A stretch of 64,000 bases of DNA, taken from NCBI GenBank assembly GCA_963763305.1, contig CAVXNP010000001.1, positions 1,860,001-1,924,000 on the forward strand, given 5' to 3'. Source of the stretch: CAVXNP01 sp963763305 (GTDB lineage: Bacteria > Pseudomonadota > Gammaproteobacteria > Xanthomonadales > Rhodanobacteraceae). Both the position numbers and the translations under genes were made by a program. Below are positions 8,532 through 18,572 of this stretch, one piece after another. A model generated the notes under the pieces. It saw only the letters and a program-made list of their open reading frames with translations, had not been told where the DNA came from and made no database searches. Every line of letters begins with the position of its first letter. Position 1 is the stretch's first letter.

Positions 8532-11165
8532 ATGTCGCACCCGTTCCCGATTCATCCCTGGCTCCGTGCCGGCGCGCTGGCGCTGATGGTCTGCCTGGCT
8601 GGCTGCGCCAGCCTGCCGCAACCGACCGACAACGGCGAACTGCAGCGTGAAGCGATCGCCGGCACCGAGAAGCCGGTGCCGGCGCCGCTGCCGCTCAACG
8701 CCGGCGTCAATCCGCCCGGGCAGGAGGCGGTACAGGCGAAGATCAGCACCGGCACCGGACGCTTCATCAAGCCGCAGGGACTGCCGACCCCGCGCCACGC
8801 GGCTGCCGGTCCCGGCGCGGTCACCTTCAACTTCGAGAACCAGCCGGTGCAGGCAGTGGTCAAGGCGATCCTGGGCGACCTGCTGAAGAAGAACTACATC
8901 ATCGCGCCGGGGGTGCAGGGCAACATCTCCTTCTCCACCGCCGAGCCGGTGGACGCCGACCAGGCCCTGCCGATCCTGGAAACCCTGCTGGCGTGGACCG
9001 GCAATGGCCTGGTGCGGCATGGCAGCGGCTACATGGTGGTGCCTTCCAAGGACGCGGTCGGTGGCAACGTGGTGCCGAGCCTGGGTGCGGTGGCGCCGCG
9101 CAACGGGCTGCAGGCACGGCTGTTTCCGCTGCAGTACATCTCCGCCACGGAGATGAAGAAGCTGATCAAGCCGTTCGCGCGGCAGGACGCGATCCTGCTG
9201 GTCGATCCGGCGCGCAACCTGCTGGTGCTCTCGGGCACGCCCCAGGAGCTGGCCAACTACGAGCGCACCGTGCGCACCTTCGACGTGGACTGGCTGCGCG
9301 GCATGTCGGTGGGCGTGTTCAGCCTGCAGCGCGCCAATGTCGGCGAACTGATGCCCAAGCTGGACGCGATGTTCGGCAAGAACGGTGACACGCCGCTGGC
9401 AGGCATGCTGCGCTTCATCCCGATCGAGCGCACCAACGCGCTGGTGGTGATCAGCACCCAGCCGGACTACCTGCGTGAGGTGGGTGACTGGATCGCGCGC
9501 ATCGATCGCGGCGGTGGCAACGAGCCGCAGCTGTACGTCTACGACGTGCGCAACATCAAGGCCTCGGACCTGGCCCGCTACCTGGCCCAGATCTATGCCA
9601 GCGGCGGCGGTGGCGGCGGTGGCGGCGGCAATGCCGGCCAGGTGGGCCCGGGGCTCACCTCCGGCACGCTGGGTAGTGCCGACAATGCCAACGGCGGTAT
9701 CGGCATGGGCAGCCGTGCCGGCAGCTTCGGCAGCAGCGGGTCCGACAGCGGCATGGGCGACAGCGGCGCGCGCGACAGCGGCACCCAGGGCAGCAACCTG
9801 GGCAGCGGCGGGGGCATGGGCATGGGCGCCAACGGCGGCAGCGCCGGCTATGGCGGCGGTTCGGCCGCGGGCGGCTTCGGCGGCAGCAGTGGCCTGAGCA
9901 ACACCACCAGCTCGGCCAACGACCAGCTGTACAGCTCCGCCGACGGCGGCACCCGGATCAGCTCGGTCGACTCGAGCAACCAGCTGCTGGTGCGGACACG
10001 CCCGTCGCAATGGTCGGAGATCGAGGCGGCCATCCAGCGCCTGGACACGGTGCCGCTGCAGGTGCAGATCGAGACCCGCATCATGGAGGTGCAGCTGACC
10101 GGCCAGTTCCAGTTCGGCGTGCAGTGGTATCTGGAAGGCCTGGTCGGCGGTACGCCCAACAGCGGCGGCGGCATCACCCCCGGCCAGCCGGGCAACCAGC
10201 AGCAGTGGGCGCTGGGCAAGGGCGGCATGAGCTACAACCCCACCGGTGATTCGTTCTTCTACTCGTTCCTCAACAACAACCTGCAAGTGGCCCTGCACGC
10301 GCAGGAGCAGAGCGGCAACATGAAGACGTTGTCCGCGCCGTCGCTGGTGGTGCTGAACAACCAGGTGGCGCATATCCAGGCAGGTGACCAGATCCCGGTC
10401 AACCAGACCTACTTCACCACCGGCCTGGGCACCACCGACACCAACAATCCGACCACGGTCGGCCAGGTGCAGTACATCAGCACCGGCGTGATCCTGGACG
10501 TGCAGCCGCGGATCAATCCCGGCGGCCTGGTCTACCTCAACATCAAGCAGCAGGTGAGTGTGCCGGGCAACAAGGACCAGAACGGCAACTACACCATCCA
10601 GCAGCGCGAGATTGCCACCCAGGTCGGCGTGCAGAGCGGCCAGACGGTGTTGCTCGGCGGTCTGATCAAGCAGGACGAGGGCGCCGCCAATACCGGTATC
10701 CCGGGACTCAACCGGGTGCCGCTGATCGGCCGGCTGTTCGGCACCACCAGCCGCCAGCGCAACCGCTCGGAGCTGATCGTGCTGATCACCCCGCACGTGA
10801 TCAGCAGCAGCGACGATGCCAAGCGCATCACCGACGAGTACCAGGACAAGTTCGAGTCGCTGGCGCCGCTGCGTCGCCACCCCGCCGGGCAGGACGAGCA
10901 CGCCGCCTCGAGCATGCCCGCAGCACCCGCCCAGCCGGATGCCGATCCGGCGGCCTTGCAGCGGCAGGCCGAAGCGGCGCTGCAGCAGCACGACTACAAG
11001 TCGGCGCAGGAGCTGGCGCTGCGCTCCTGGCGTGGGGGCACCCGCCAGGGGGAGCTGTGCGCACGCAACTGGCAGGTGGTAGCCACCGCCCGCGAGCAGC
11101 TCAACGACGCCAAGGGCGCCAGCACCGCCGATGCGTGGAAGCAGCAGTGCCTGGCGCCGCAGTGA
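8532..11165 (+). CDS. gspD: Type II secretion secretin GspD with Gly/Ser-rich insert
   Basis: GspD forms the outer-membrane secretin channel. The 877-residue product has a lipoprotein-type signal ending in LAGC (Cys at about residue 18). N0, N1, N2 and N3 domains follow (FNFENQPVQAVVKAILGDLL opens N0), then the secretin core (QVQIETRIMEVQLTG; VPLIGRLFG; RSELIVLITPHVI). About 100 residues of Gly/Ser/Asn low-complexity sequence (roughly residues 357-460, bases 9600-9910) interrupt the N3 region. The C-terminus extends about 90 residues beyond the core, with an Ala/Gln-rich helical repeat (AEAALQQHDYKSAQELALRS). Being a lipoprotein, it may not need a separate pilotin. Confidence 0.95.
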   Translation: MSHPFPIHPWLRAGALALMVCLAGCASLPQPTDNGELQREAIAGTEKPVPAPLPLNAGVNPPGQEAVQAKISTGTGRFIKPQGLPTPRHAAAGPGAVTFNFENQPVQAVVKAILGDLLKKNYIIAPGVQGNISFSTAEPVDADQALPILETLLAWTGNGLVRHGSGYMVVPSKDAVGGNVVPSLGAVAPRNGLQARLFPLQYISATEMKKLIKPFARQDAILLVDPARNLLVLSGTPQELANYERTVRTFDVDWLRGMSVGVFSLQRANVGELMPKLDAMFGKNGDTPLAGMLRFIPIERTNALVVISTQPDYLREVGDWIARIDRGGGNEPQLYVYDVRNIKASDLARYLAQIYASGGGGGGGGGNAGQVGPGLTSGTLGSADNANGGIGMGSRAGSFGSSGSDSGMGDSGARDSGTQGSNLGSGGGMGMGANGGSAGYGGGSAAGGFGGSSGLSNTTSSANDQLYSSADGGTRISSVDSSNQLLVRTRPSQWSEIEAAIQRLDTVPLQVQIETRIMEVQLTGQFQFGVQWYLEGLVGGTPNSGGGITPGQPGNQQQWALGKGGMSYNPTGDSFFYSFLNNNLQVALHAQEQSGNMKTLSAPSLVVLNNQVAHIQAGDQIPVNQTYFTTGLGTTDTNNPTTVGQVQYISTGVILDVQPRINPGGLVYLNIKQQVSVPGNKDQNGNYTIQQREIATQVGVQSGQTVLLGGLIKQDEGAANTGIPGLNRVPLIGRLFGTTSRQRNRSELIVLITPHVISSSDDAKRITDEYQDKFESLAPLRRHPAGQDEHAASSMPAAPAQPDADPAALQRQAEAALQQHDYKSAQELALRSWRGGTRQGELCARNWQVVATAREQLNDAKGASTADAWKQQCLAPQ

Positions 11166-11396
11166 TGCGGCACTGACCGGGCCGCGCTCCACCGGGGCGC
11201 AAGGCCTCGGTTGGCCCGGCCGCGGCAACCTGTGGACGCGGCAGCGGACGCGCGCCCCTGGTGGCAGCCACTTCCGGAGACCGGGCTGGCCCCGACGCGC
11301 GCCGTCGCCCGTGCGCACGGTGAGTGCGAGGCCCTGCGAAGGAGTCACGCCAGCGTAGGGGTTTGCGGTCAACCACTGCCGCTATCATGGCGGCGA

Positions 11397-13912
11397 ATGA
11401 GCGACGCCTTTCCGATCACCCCGCTGCTGCCGCAGATCCGCGCCTCGCTGGCGCAGACACCGCGGCTGGTACTCGAAGCGCCACCGGGCGCCGGCAAGAC
11501 CACTCAGGTGCCATTGGCGCTGCTCGATGCGCCATGGCTGGACGGCGCCCGCATCGTGATGCTGGAGCCGCGCCGCATCGCCGCACGCTCGGCCGCACAG
11601 TTCATGGCGCAGCAGCTGGGTGAACAGGTTGGGCAGACCGTCGGCTACCGCATCCGGTTCGAGACGCGCGTGAGCGACGCCACCCGCATCGAGGTGGTGA
11701 CCGAGGGCATCCTCACCCGCATGCTGCAGGACGATCCCGAACTGCGCGGCGTCGGCGCGCTGCTGTTCGACGAGTTCCACGAACGCCACCTGGCCGCCGA
11801 CCTGGGTGCCGCACTGGCGCTGGACGTGCAGGCCAACCTGCGTCCGGATCTGCGGCTGCTGGTCATGTCCGCCACGCTGGACGGCGAGCGGATCGCACAA
11901 TGGCTGCGCGCGCCCCGGCTGAGCAGCCCCGGCCGCAGTTTTCCGGTGCGGGTAGAGCATCCACCGGCACGTACCCAGGAAAGCCTGGAGCAGCACCTGC
12001 TGCGGGTGACCCGGCAGGCCCTGCAGGAAAATCCCGGCGACGTGCTGGTATTTCTGCCGGGCCGGCGCGAAATAGCGCGCGCACAGGCGACCCTGACCAC
12101 GGCGCTGGACCGCGACGACGTGGAAGTGCTGCCGCTGCATGGCGAACTGTCGCTGGCCGAGCAGCAGCACGCTTTCGTCCCGGCCGAGCCGGGCAGCCGC
12201 CGCATCGTGCTGGCCACCAACGTGGCCGAGTCGAGCGTGACCCTGCCCGGGATCCGCGCGGTGATCGACAGCGGCCTGGCGCGCGAGCCGCGCTTCGACC
12301 CGCATTCGGGCTTCACCCGGCTGGAGACGGTGGGCATCTCGCAGGCTTCGGCCGACCAGCGCGCCGGTCGCGCCGGTCGCGTAGCCGCCGGCACCACCTA
12401 TCGGCTGTGGCCGCAGAGCCGCCGGCTGGAACCGGCGCGCACGCCGGAGCTGGCCCAGGCCGACCTGGCCGGACTGGCGCTGGAACTGGCGGCGTGGGGT
12501 AGCGCGGAGCTGCCATGGCTCGATCCGCCGCCGCCCGGGCCGCTGGCGCAGGCGCGCGAACTGCTGCAGCGGCTGGGCGCGCTGGGTGCGGACGAGCGGC
12601 TGCGACCGCTGGGCAAGCGCATGCTGCAGCTGGGCGCATCGCCGCGGCTGGCGGCGGCAGCGATGCATGCGCCGGCCGAGCGGCTGGCGCTGGCGGCCGA
12701 CCTGCTGGCCCTGGCCGAGGCGCGCTCGCCATTGCGTGGCGAGCAGGCGCGCAATGACGACTTCCGCCTGCGCGTGGCCGCGTTGCACGCCTGGCGCGAC
12801 CGCCGTGGTGGCGGCGCACGCAGCATGGCCGACAGCGGTGCGCTGGCTGCCATCGAGCAGGCCAGCAAGGGTTGGCGCAGACGTCTGGACGTCCGTACCG
12901 CAGCCACCGGCGTCCCCGACAGCCATGCCGTCGGCGACCTGCTGGCGCACGCCTTTCCCGATCGCATCGGTTACCGGGATCCGAACAATCCGCGCCGCTA
13001 CACCCTGGCCAACGGCCGCGGCGCCACCCTGCATGAAGACACCGCGTTGCTGGGCGAGCCCTGGCTGGTGGTGCTGGATCTGCGCCTGGACAGCCGCGAC
13101 AGCCTGATCCGGGCCGCCGCACCGCTGGATCCGCAGGTGCTCGATCGCGAGTTCGCCGAGCGCTTCGTGCGCGAGCGGGTGCTGCGCTGGAACGAGGGTC
13201 GCAGTGCGGTGGAGGCGTTCGAGGAGCAGCGCTTCGACGCCATCGTGCTGCAGCGGCGCAGCGTGCCGGTGCAGCCGCAGGACGCCCTGCCGGCACTGCT
13301 GGCGCGGATCCGCAGCAAGGGGCTGGCCAGCCTGCCGTGGAGTGCGTCGGCACGGCGGCTGCGCTCGCGCATGCAGGCGCTGCGCGCCTGGATGCCCGAG
13401 CAGGGCCTGCCCGATGTCGGCGACGCGCACCTGCTGCGAGACGCTTGAAGGCCTGGCTGGGGCCATGGCTGGCCGGCAAGCGTGGGCTTGACGCGCTGGC
13501 TGCCGAGGAACTGTCGCAGGCATTGGCGGCGATGCTGGATCACGCCCAGCGTCAGTTGTTGGACCAGCAGGCGCCGGACAGCCTGATCGTTCCCAGCGGC
13601 CAGGGCCGACGGCTGGAATACGCCGCCGAGGGCGACGCGCCGGAGGCCGCGCCGGTGCTGGCGGTGAAACTGCAGGAGCTGTTCGGCCTGGCCGATACGC
13701 CCCGTGTCGGCGGCGGCCGCATCCCCGTCACCCTGCACCTGCTGTCGCCGGCCGGACGACCGATCCAGGTCACCCAGGATCTGAAGGGCTTCTGGGAACG
13801 CACCTACCCGGAAGTGAAGAAGGAGCTCAAGGGACGTTATCCGCGCCACCCCTGGCCGGAGGACCCGTGGAGCGCCACTCCCACGCACCGGGCCAAGCCG
13901 CGCGGCAGCTAG
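11397..13912 (+). CDS. hrpB: ATP-dependent helicase HrpB, frameshifted
   Basis: This is a DEAH-family helicase of the HrpB type. Visible are Walker A (PPGAGKTTQVPLALL), a DEFH variant of the DEAH box (LLFDEFHERH), motif III (SATLDGERI) and motif VI (QRAGRAGRVAAG). The main frame stops at 13448. The conserved HrpB C-terminal domain continues in another frame from 13445 (LKAWLGPWLAGKRG to HPWPEDPW) and ends at 13912. The full span is one base short of a multiple of three, so inserting one base near 13445 restores about 838 residues, the usual length. It is either a real single-base deletion or a sequence error. The start ATG at 11397 gives the typical N-terminus (MSDAFPITPLLPQIRASL). Confidence 0.85.
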
Positions 13913-14001
13913 CGCAGGTCACCGCGACCGTCGTCGCCGCAGTCCCGGCGGTTCGCGGGCACGCGCCGGAGCACCCGGCGCATGCCCATGGCGCCATCGG
14001 C

Positions 14002-14931
14002 TCAGGCGGCCTTGCGCCGGAACAGCTTGCGGAACAGCGCACCGGCTGCGGCGATGATCAGGATCACGAACTTCTTCAGCGCCAGCAACATGATTCCGAG
14101 CTTGGCGAACAGGCCGGCCTTGGCGGCAATGCCGCCGGCCACCAGTGCACCGATGCCATAGGCGGCCAGCCGGTCGGTGGAGGCGTTGTAGTCGGCGTAA
14201 CGCTGGCCGTCGTCGAACTCGGTCATTTGCAGCAGCCGTGGCATGTCCGCCCGCACCTGCGCGAGCCGCCCGATTGGCGCCACTGCATTCAACGACAGGT
14301 AACCCTGCCGGCCCAGCACGCGGATGTCGTAGTTCAGCGTGTGGCCCTCCTCGGAGCCGTCCTGGTTGCTGAACTTCACGTCACGTGCCCAGTACAACTT
14401 GTGCGAGGCGCTGTCGTAATGCGGTGGCTCGGCCCAGCCGACCAGCTCCACCGCCGGATAGCCTTGCTTGAGGCGTTCGGCGTTGCCATCGCGGTCGTTG
14501 CGCTGCAGGTCCTTGAGCATCTCGTCGTAGTCGACCTTGGCCGCGTCTTCGTCCGAGACGTAGCCTTCGTCGGTGTAGGTGACCACCACGGCCCAGCTGT
14601 CGGGGTCGAGCAAAACATGCGGATCGCGGCTGGGCAGGATCATGCCCAGGACCTCGTCATCCGGCGGGTTGTTCCACAGGCCGCTGAGCACGCGCTGGGC
14701 TTCCTTCGCCGGCAGGTAGCTGTAGTCCGCGCCCAGCGTGAGCGTGGCCTTGGCCGGTCCGATGGCGACCGTGCCGGTCTGTGGGTGCAGCGATTGCACG
14801 AAGGCCTCCACTTTGGCCTGGCGCGATGCCTGCGAAGGCACCGGCTGGGCGGCGCGGGCCGGCGAAGCGATCGCCAGCAATGAACAGACGGCCAGCCGCC
14901 CGAAGGCGTGCCGGATCGACATGCGTGTCAT
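14002..14931 (-). CDS. DUF2167 membrane-anchored protein
   Basis: This 309-residue exported protein has an N-terminal signal peptide (ending around ASPARAAQ) and a C-terminal hydrophobic segment followed by a basic tail (FRKLFRRKAA). The middle matches the DUF2167 family as I remember it (GWAEPPHYDSASHKLYWA; DIRVLGRQGYLSLNAVA). The function of the family is unknown. The start at 14931 (MTRMSIRHAF) places the basic residues just before the hydrophobic core; the longer frame to 14979 adds an implausible leader. The gene lies downstream of the LysR regulator on the same strand, about 200 bases away. Confidence 0.85.
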   Translation of the reverse strand: MTRMSIRHAFGRLAVCSLLAIASPARAAQPVPSQASRQAKVEAFVQSLHPQTGTVAIGPAKATLTLGADYSYLPAKEAQRVLSGLWNNPPDDEVLGMILPSRDPHVLLDPDSWAVVVTYTDEGYVSDEDAAKVDYDEMLKDLQRNDRDGNAERLKQGYPAVELVGWAEPPHYDSASHKLYWARDVKFSNQDGSEEGHTLNYDIRVLGRQGYLSLNAVAPIGRLAQVRADMPRLLQMTEFDDGQRYADYNASTDRLAAYGIGALVAGGIAAKAGLFAKLGIMLLALKKFVILIIAAAGALFRKLFRRKAA

Positions 14932-15134
14932 GTGCAGTCCCCTGTAGCGCGCATCGTGCGCGAGCCGGCCGTCCCCCATGGCCGGCCCGGTAGCCGCTTT
15001 TTAGCACGGTCGCCGCGGTGGCGTTATCGAGCCGGGCGCGAGCGCAGCGAACGCGGAAACGAACGGCGTGCCGCACCTGCGCCAGGCGTTGATCGGCCGT
15101 GATGCCGCGCGAGCGGTGGTCTCTGCCGCGGGTG

Positions 15135-16016
15135 CTACAGCTCCGCCTGGGCTTCGGCGACCACGGCCGCCACCAGGTCGGCGACCCGGCGCACGCGGGG
15201 AGTCCGCCGCAATTGCGGGTGCAGGACCAGCCACAGCTCCCGCCGGATCGGGCAGGGGAGCGTCTCGATCCGCACCAGCGCGCGGTCGCTCGCCGCCAGA
15301 AAATGCGGCAGCACCGCCACCCCCAGGCCGGCACAACACGCTTGCCAGACCACCGCCTGGTCATTGCTGCGCAGGGCGTACGCGCAGTCAGGCAGCTGTG
15401 CGTCCAGCCAGCGTTGCTGCGGAACATGCGCCAGGCTGGCGTCATAGCCAAGCCGACGCCATGCATCGCGCGCGTGCGTGGCCAGGTACGCCGCGCTCGC
15501 GTACAGGCCGAAGCCGAGTGCGCCCAGCCGACGTGCGGCCAGGCCCTCCTCGCCCGGGCGCCCCAGCCGCAGGGCCAGGTCGCTTTCGTGGCGATGCAGC
15601 TGGCTCTCGCGGCTCTCGGCAACGATCTCCAGCTCGAGCCGCGGCCAGGCCGCCAGCTGCGGCGCCAGTCGGGGCAACAGGAACCGGCTGGCAAACGTCG
15701 GTGGTGCACTGAGCCGGACCCGGCCCACGTCGGTGGTGGTGCCGGCCGCCGCCAGTCGCAGTGCATCCGCCTCCTCGCCCATCCGGGTGGCGTGCGCACG
15801 CAGGACCGCGCCGGCGTCGGTGAGAGTCCATGCGCGTGGCAGCCGGTCGAACAGACGCAGGCCAAGGGCGCGTTCGAGTGCGTCGATGCGTCGCGCAACG
15901 GTCGAGTGCTCCACCCCGAGACGCCGCGCCGCCGCGCCCAGCGAGCCGGCGTCGGCCAACGTCGCGAACACGCGGGCGTCGTCCCAGTCGAAAGGCCGGT
16001 CTGTGGATTTCTGCAC
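15135..16016 (-). CDS. LysR-family transcriptional regulator
   Basis: This LysR-type regulator has an N-terminal winged helix-turn-helix (FDWDDARVFATLADAGSLG then AAARRLGVEHSTVARRIDAL) and a type 2 periplasmic-binding-like effector domain (VGRVRLSAPPTFASRFLLP). I chose the GTG at 16016, which gives 293 residues and the usual short lead into the helix-turn-helix. A GTG at 16064 would add 16 residues and leave only 35 bases to the divergent quinone reductase gene. LysR proteins often control the divergent neighbour, so the qor-like gene is the likely target. The effector is unknown. Confidence 0.9.
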   Translation of the reverse strand: MQKSTDRPFDWDDARVFATLADAGSLGAAARRLGVEHSTVARRIDALERALGLRLFDRLPRAWTLTDAGAVLRAHATRMGEEADALRLAAAGTTTDVGRVRLSAPPTFASRFLLPRLAPQLAAWPRLELEIVAESRESQLHRHESDLALRLGRPGEEGLAARRLGALGFGLYASAAYLATHARDAWRRLGYDASLAHVPQQRWLDAQLPDCAYALRSNDQAVVWQACCAGLGVAVLPHFLAASDRALVRIETLPCPIRRELWLVLHPQLRRTPRVRRVADLVAAVVAEAQAEL

Positions 16017-16099
16017 GTTGTCTGGGCGCGAATCGGGGTATTCGGGCAATTCTGCACCAGTCACGATGCGCGCCTCAAGCCATCCGGAGGACGCAAGCC

Positions 16100-17083
16100 A
16101 TGAACACTCAGGTCATCCATCTACCGTCGCCGGGCGGGGCCGACGCCCTGCGCGTGGCCCGGATCGATCCGGCCCCGCCGGCGGCGGGCGAAGTGCGGAT
16201 CCGGCAGCTGGCGGTTGGCGTGAACTACGTGGATGTCTACCAGCGCACCGGGTATTACCCGCTGCCCGGTTTCCCGGCGGTACTGGGGGTCGAGGCCGCG
16301 GGCGTGGTCGAAGCGCTCGGCGCGGGCGTGGACGACCTGGCCGTGGGCGATCGCGTGGCCTACTTCGCGCCGCCGTGCGGCGCCTATGCCGGCGCGCGCA
16401 ATCTTGCCGCGGGCTGGGTGATGCGGCTGCCGGACACGGTAGCGATCGAGCAGGCCGCCGGCGCCATGTTGCGCGGTATCACCGCGCACATGCTGTTCAC
16501 CCGGGTGCACCCGGTCGGTCCGGACCAGACCGTGCTGGTGCACGCAGCGGCCGGTGGGCTTGGCCTGATCCTGGTGCAGTGGGCGCGCGCGCTGGGCGCG
16601 CGCGTGATCGGTACGGTGGGCAGCGAAGCCAAGGCGGAGCTGGCGCGGGAGCATGGCCTGGAAGCGGCGATCCACTATCGCGAGCAGGACTTTGTGGCCC
16701 GGACGCTGGAGCTGACCGACGGCCGCGGTGCCGATCTGGTCATCGACGGGGTGGGCGGCCAGACCCTGCTGCGCAGCCTGGCGGCGGCCGCGCCCTTCGG
16801 CACGGTCGCCAGCATCGGCCAGACCGCCGGGGCGGCTCCGTCGATCGCCGTGGACGAGCTGGGCCCCGCCCGCTCGGTTGCACTGGCCCGTCCGAGCGCG
16901 TTCCGCTATGCCCGCGATGGAGCGGACTACCGTGCTGCCGCCCGGGCGACGCTCGACCGGCTGGCCGGCGGCCTGCGCGTGCACGTTGGCGCGCGGCTGC
17001 CCCTGGCGCAGGCGGCGCAGGCGCACCGGCACCTGGAGCGGGGCACCTATCCGGGCGCGCTGCTGCTGATCCCGGAAGACTGA
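16100..17083 (+). CDS. qor: Quinone oxidoreductase / zinc-free MDR-family NADPH reductase
   Basis: This is a 327-residue medium-chain dehydrogenase/reductase of the quinone oxidoreductase type. It has the N-terminal GroES-like domain (GVNYVDVYQRTGYYP, GVEAAGVVEALG) and an NADPH-binding Rossmann fold with HAAAGGLGLILVQWARALGA. Catalytic zinc cysteines are absent, as in QOR. It reduces quinones or other electrophiles with NADPH. An SD-like GGAGG lies seven to twelve bases before the ATG at 16100. It is divergent from the LysR gene and ends four bases from the convergent peptidase gene. Confidence 0.9.
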   Translation: MNTQVIHLPSPGGADALRVARIDPAPPAAGEVRIRQLAVGVNYVDVYQRTGYYPLPGFPAVLGVEAAGVVEALGAGVDDLAVGDRVAYFAPPCGAYAGARNLAAGWVMRLPDTVAIEQAAGAMLRGITAHMLFTRVHPVGPDQTVLVHAAAGGLGLILVQWARALGARVIGTVGSEAKAELAREHGLEAAIHYREQDFVARTLELTDGRGADLVIDGVGGQTLLRSLAAAAPFGTVASIGQTAGAAPSIAVDELGPARSVALARPSAFRYARDGADYRAAARATLDRLAGGLRVHVGARLPLAQAAQAHRHLERGTYPGALLLIPED

Positions 17084-17087
17084 TCGC

Positions 17088-18464
17088 TCATTGCGCCGGT
17101 GGCGGCTGTCGGGCAAAGCTGCCGGCGTCGCCGGGGAACACCACCGGGCTCTCGTAGCCGTCGGCGGAGACCGACGATACGCCGAAGAACCAGTCGTCGA
17201 TCACCACCTCGTCGATCACCGCATGGTCGACATCGCCGACCGCGCGTGCGTACTGCCAACCCGGCGCCGTGGTATCGCGCCAATGCACGCGGTAGCCGGC
17301 CGCGCCGGGCACCTTGTGCCAGCGCACGGTGGTATCGGTGGCCAGCGCGCCCGCGATGCTCACGTGGTCCGGCGGCGCGGGCGCCCGGCTCATCGCCGCC
17401 ATGGTCAGCGCATCCAGTGCGGTGACCCGCGCCAGGTAACCGAAGTCGATGCCCTCGATGGTGTCGCCGTAGTGCACGCCGTGCTCGGTGCGCAGGTCCT
17501 GATGCTGGCGGGTGTAGTCCTCGTGCGCCTCGGTGACCCGGATCGCCGGGTAGCCGGCCTGCAGGAACGGCACCTGGTCGCCGCCGCGTCCGTAGCGGTC
17601 GGTGCGGTAGACCATGCGCACCGACAGGTCCGGCAGGTACCGGTCGGCCAGCCGCGCCATGTAGCGCGCCACGTTGCGCGAGGGTGAGTCCACCTCGCCG
17701 CCGAGGTAGTTCCGCTGGCGCGCCTGTTCGGGCGTCTCGGTACTGCGCGTGCCCTCGGAAAACACCCGCACGGTGGTGTTGTCGTGTACCCCGTTCTGGC
17801 CGCGGCTGTTGCCTATGATGTCGTTGTTGAGGTCGGCCTCCACCTGCCACTGATGGGCGGCCGCGTAGTCGGCCAGCAGCTTGCCGCCGTACAGGCCCTG
17901 TTCCTCCCCGGACAGCGCCGCGAACACCAGCGTGGCGCGATTGTCCCGGGTCGACAGCAGCCTTGCTGTTTCCAGCACGGCGGCCACGCCGGAGGCATCG
18001 TCGTTGGCGCCGGGTGCATCGCCGGTGCTGTTCATGACGTCCGAGACCCGGGAGTCGAGATGGGCGGTCATCACCACCACGCGGTCCGGCTCGGTGCTGC
18101 CTGGCTTGATCGCCACCACGTCCATCACCGCGGTCGGTTGCGGCACGCGCTTGCCGCTGACCGTCTGCGAGGGCGTGACGATCTGCAGGCAACCGCCGCA
18201 GTCGCGCGAGATCTGCTCGAAGCGCGACTTCACCCAGCGCCGTGCCGCACCGATGCCGCGCGTGTCCGAGTGGGTGTCCGACAAGGTATGGCGGGTGCCA
18301 AAGCCGACCAGTTGCGCGACCGTCTCGCGCAGGCGTGCCGCATCCGGGGCGCTGGCCAGCGCCTGCAATGCCGGCTGCTGGTGTGGCTCGGGCAGGGATT
18401 GCGCCGGACAGGCGGCTGTGGCCGCCAGCAGGACCAGGCCATGCCATCGAAACGCGCTGGGCAT
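17088..18464 (-). CDS. Secreted M28-family zinc aminopeptidase
   Basis: This 458-residue exported peptidase begins with a signal peptide (about residues 1-22, ending CPAQS). The M28 zinc ligands are visible: TAHLDS (His about 135), NDDASG (Asp about 155), the catalytic SGEEQG (Glu about 187-188), NNDIIG, and a late EAHEDYT histidine. A C-terminal extension of about 90 residues (TTVRWHKVPGAAGYRVHWRD ... DWFFGVSSVSADGYESP) looks like a fibronectin-III-type domain. It probably trims peptides in the periplasm or outside the cell, and is a plausible T2S substrate, though nothing here proves that. It is convergent with qor. Confidence 0.92.
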   Translation of the reverse strand: MPSAFRWHGLVLLAATAACPAQSLPEPHQQPALQALASAPDAARLRETVAQLVGFGTRHTLSDTHSDTRGIGAARRWVKSRFEQISRDCGGCLQIVTPSQTVSGKRVPQPTAVMDVVAIKPGSTEPDRVVVMTAHLDSRVSDVMNSTGDAPGANDDASGVAAVLETARLLSTRDNRATLVFAALSGEEQGLYGGKLLADYAAAHQWQVEADLNNDIIGNSRGQNGVHDNTTVRVFSEGTRSTETPEQARQRNYLGGEVDSPSRNVARYMARLADRYLPDLSVRMVYRTDRYGRGGDQVPFLQAGYPAIRVTEAHEDYTRQHQDLRTEHGVHYGDTIEGIDFGYLARVTALDALTMAAMSRAPAPPDHVSIAGALATDTTVRWHKVPGAAGYRVHWRDTTAPGWQYARAVGDVDHAVIDEVVIDDWFFGVSSVSADGYESPVVFPGDAGSFARQPPPAQ

Positions 18465-18572
18465 CGGTACTCTCCAATGAAGGCCATTACCGTACTACGG
18501 CGTGCATCGACGGATCGCGAACGAGTGGCGTGACCGCTCGGCCCGCGCGCAGCGGCGTGCGACCATGCGCAC

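Noticed and set aside
7626..11372. Minus-strand open frame of 1248 codons opposite gspM-gspD
   Set aside because: It is a composition shadow in high-GC DNA: it has no protein motifs, and the plus strand carries well-conserved T2S genes throughout.
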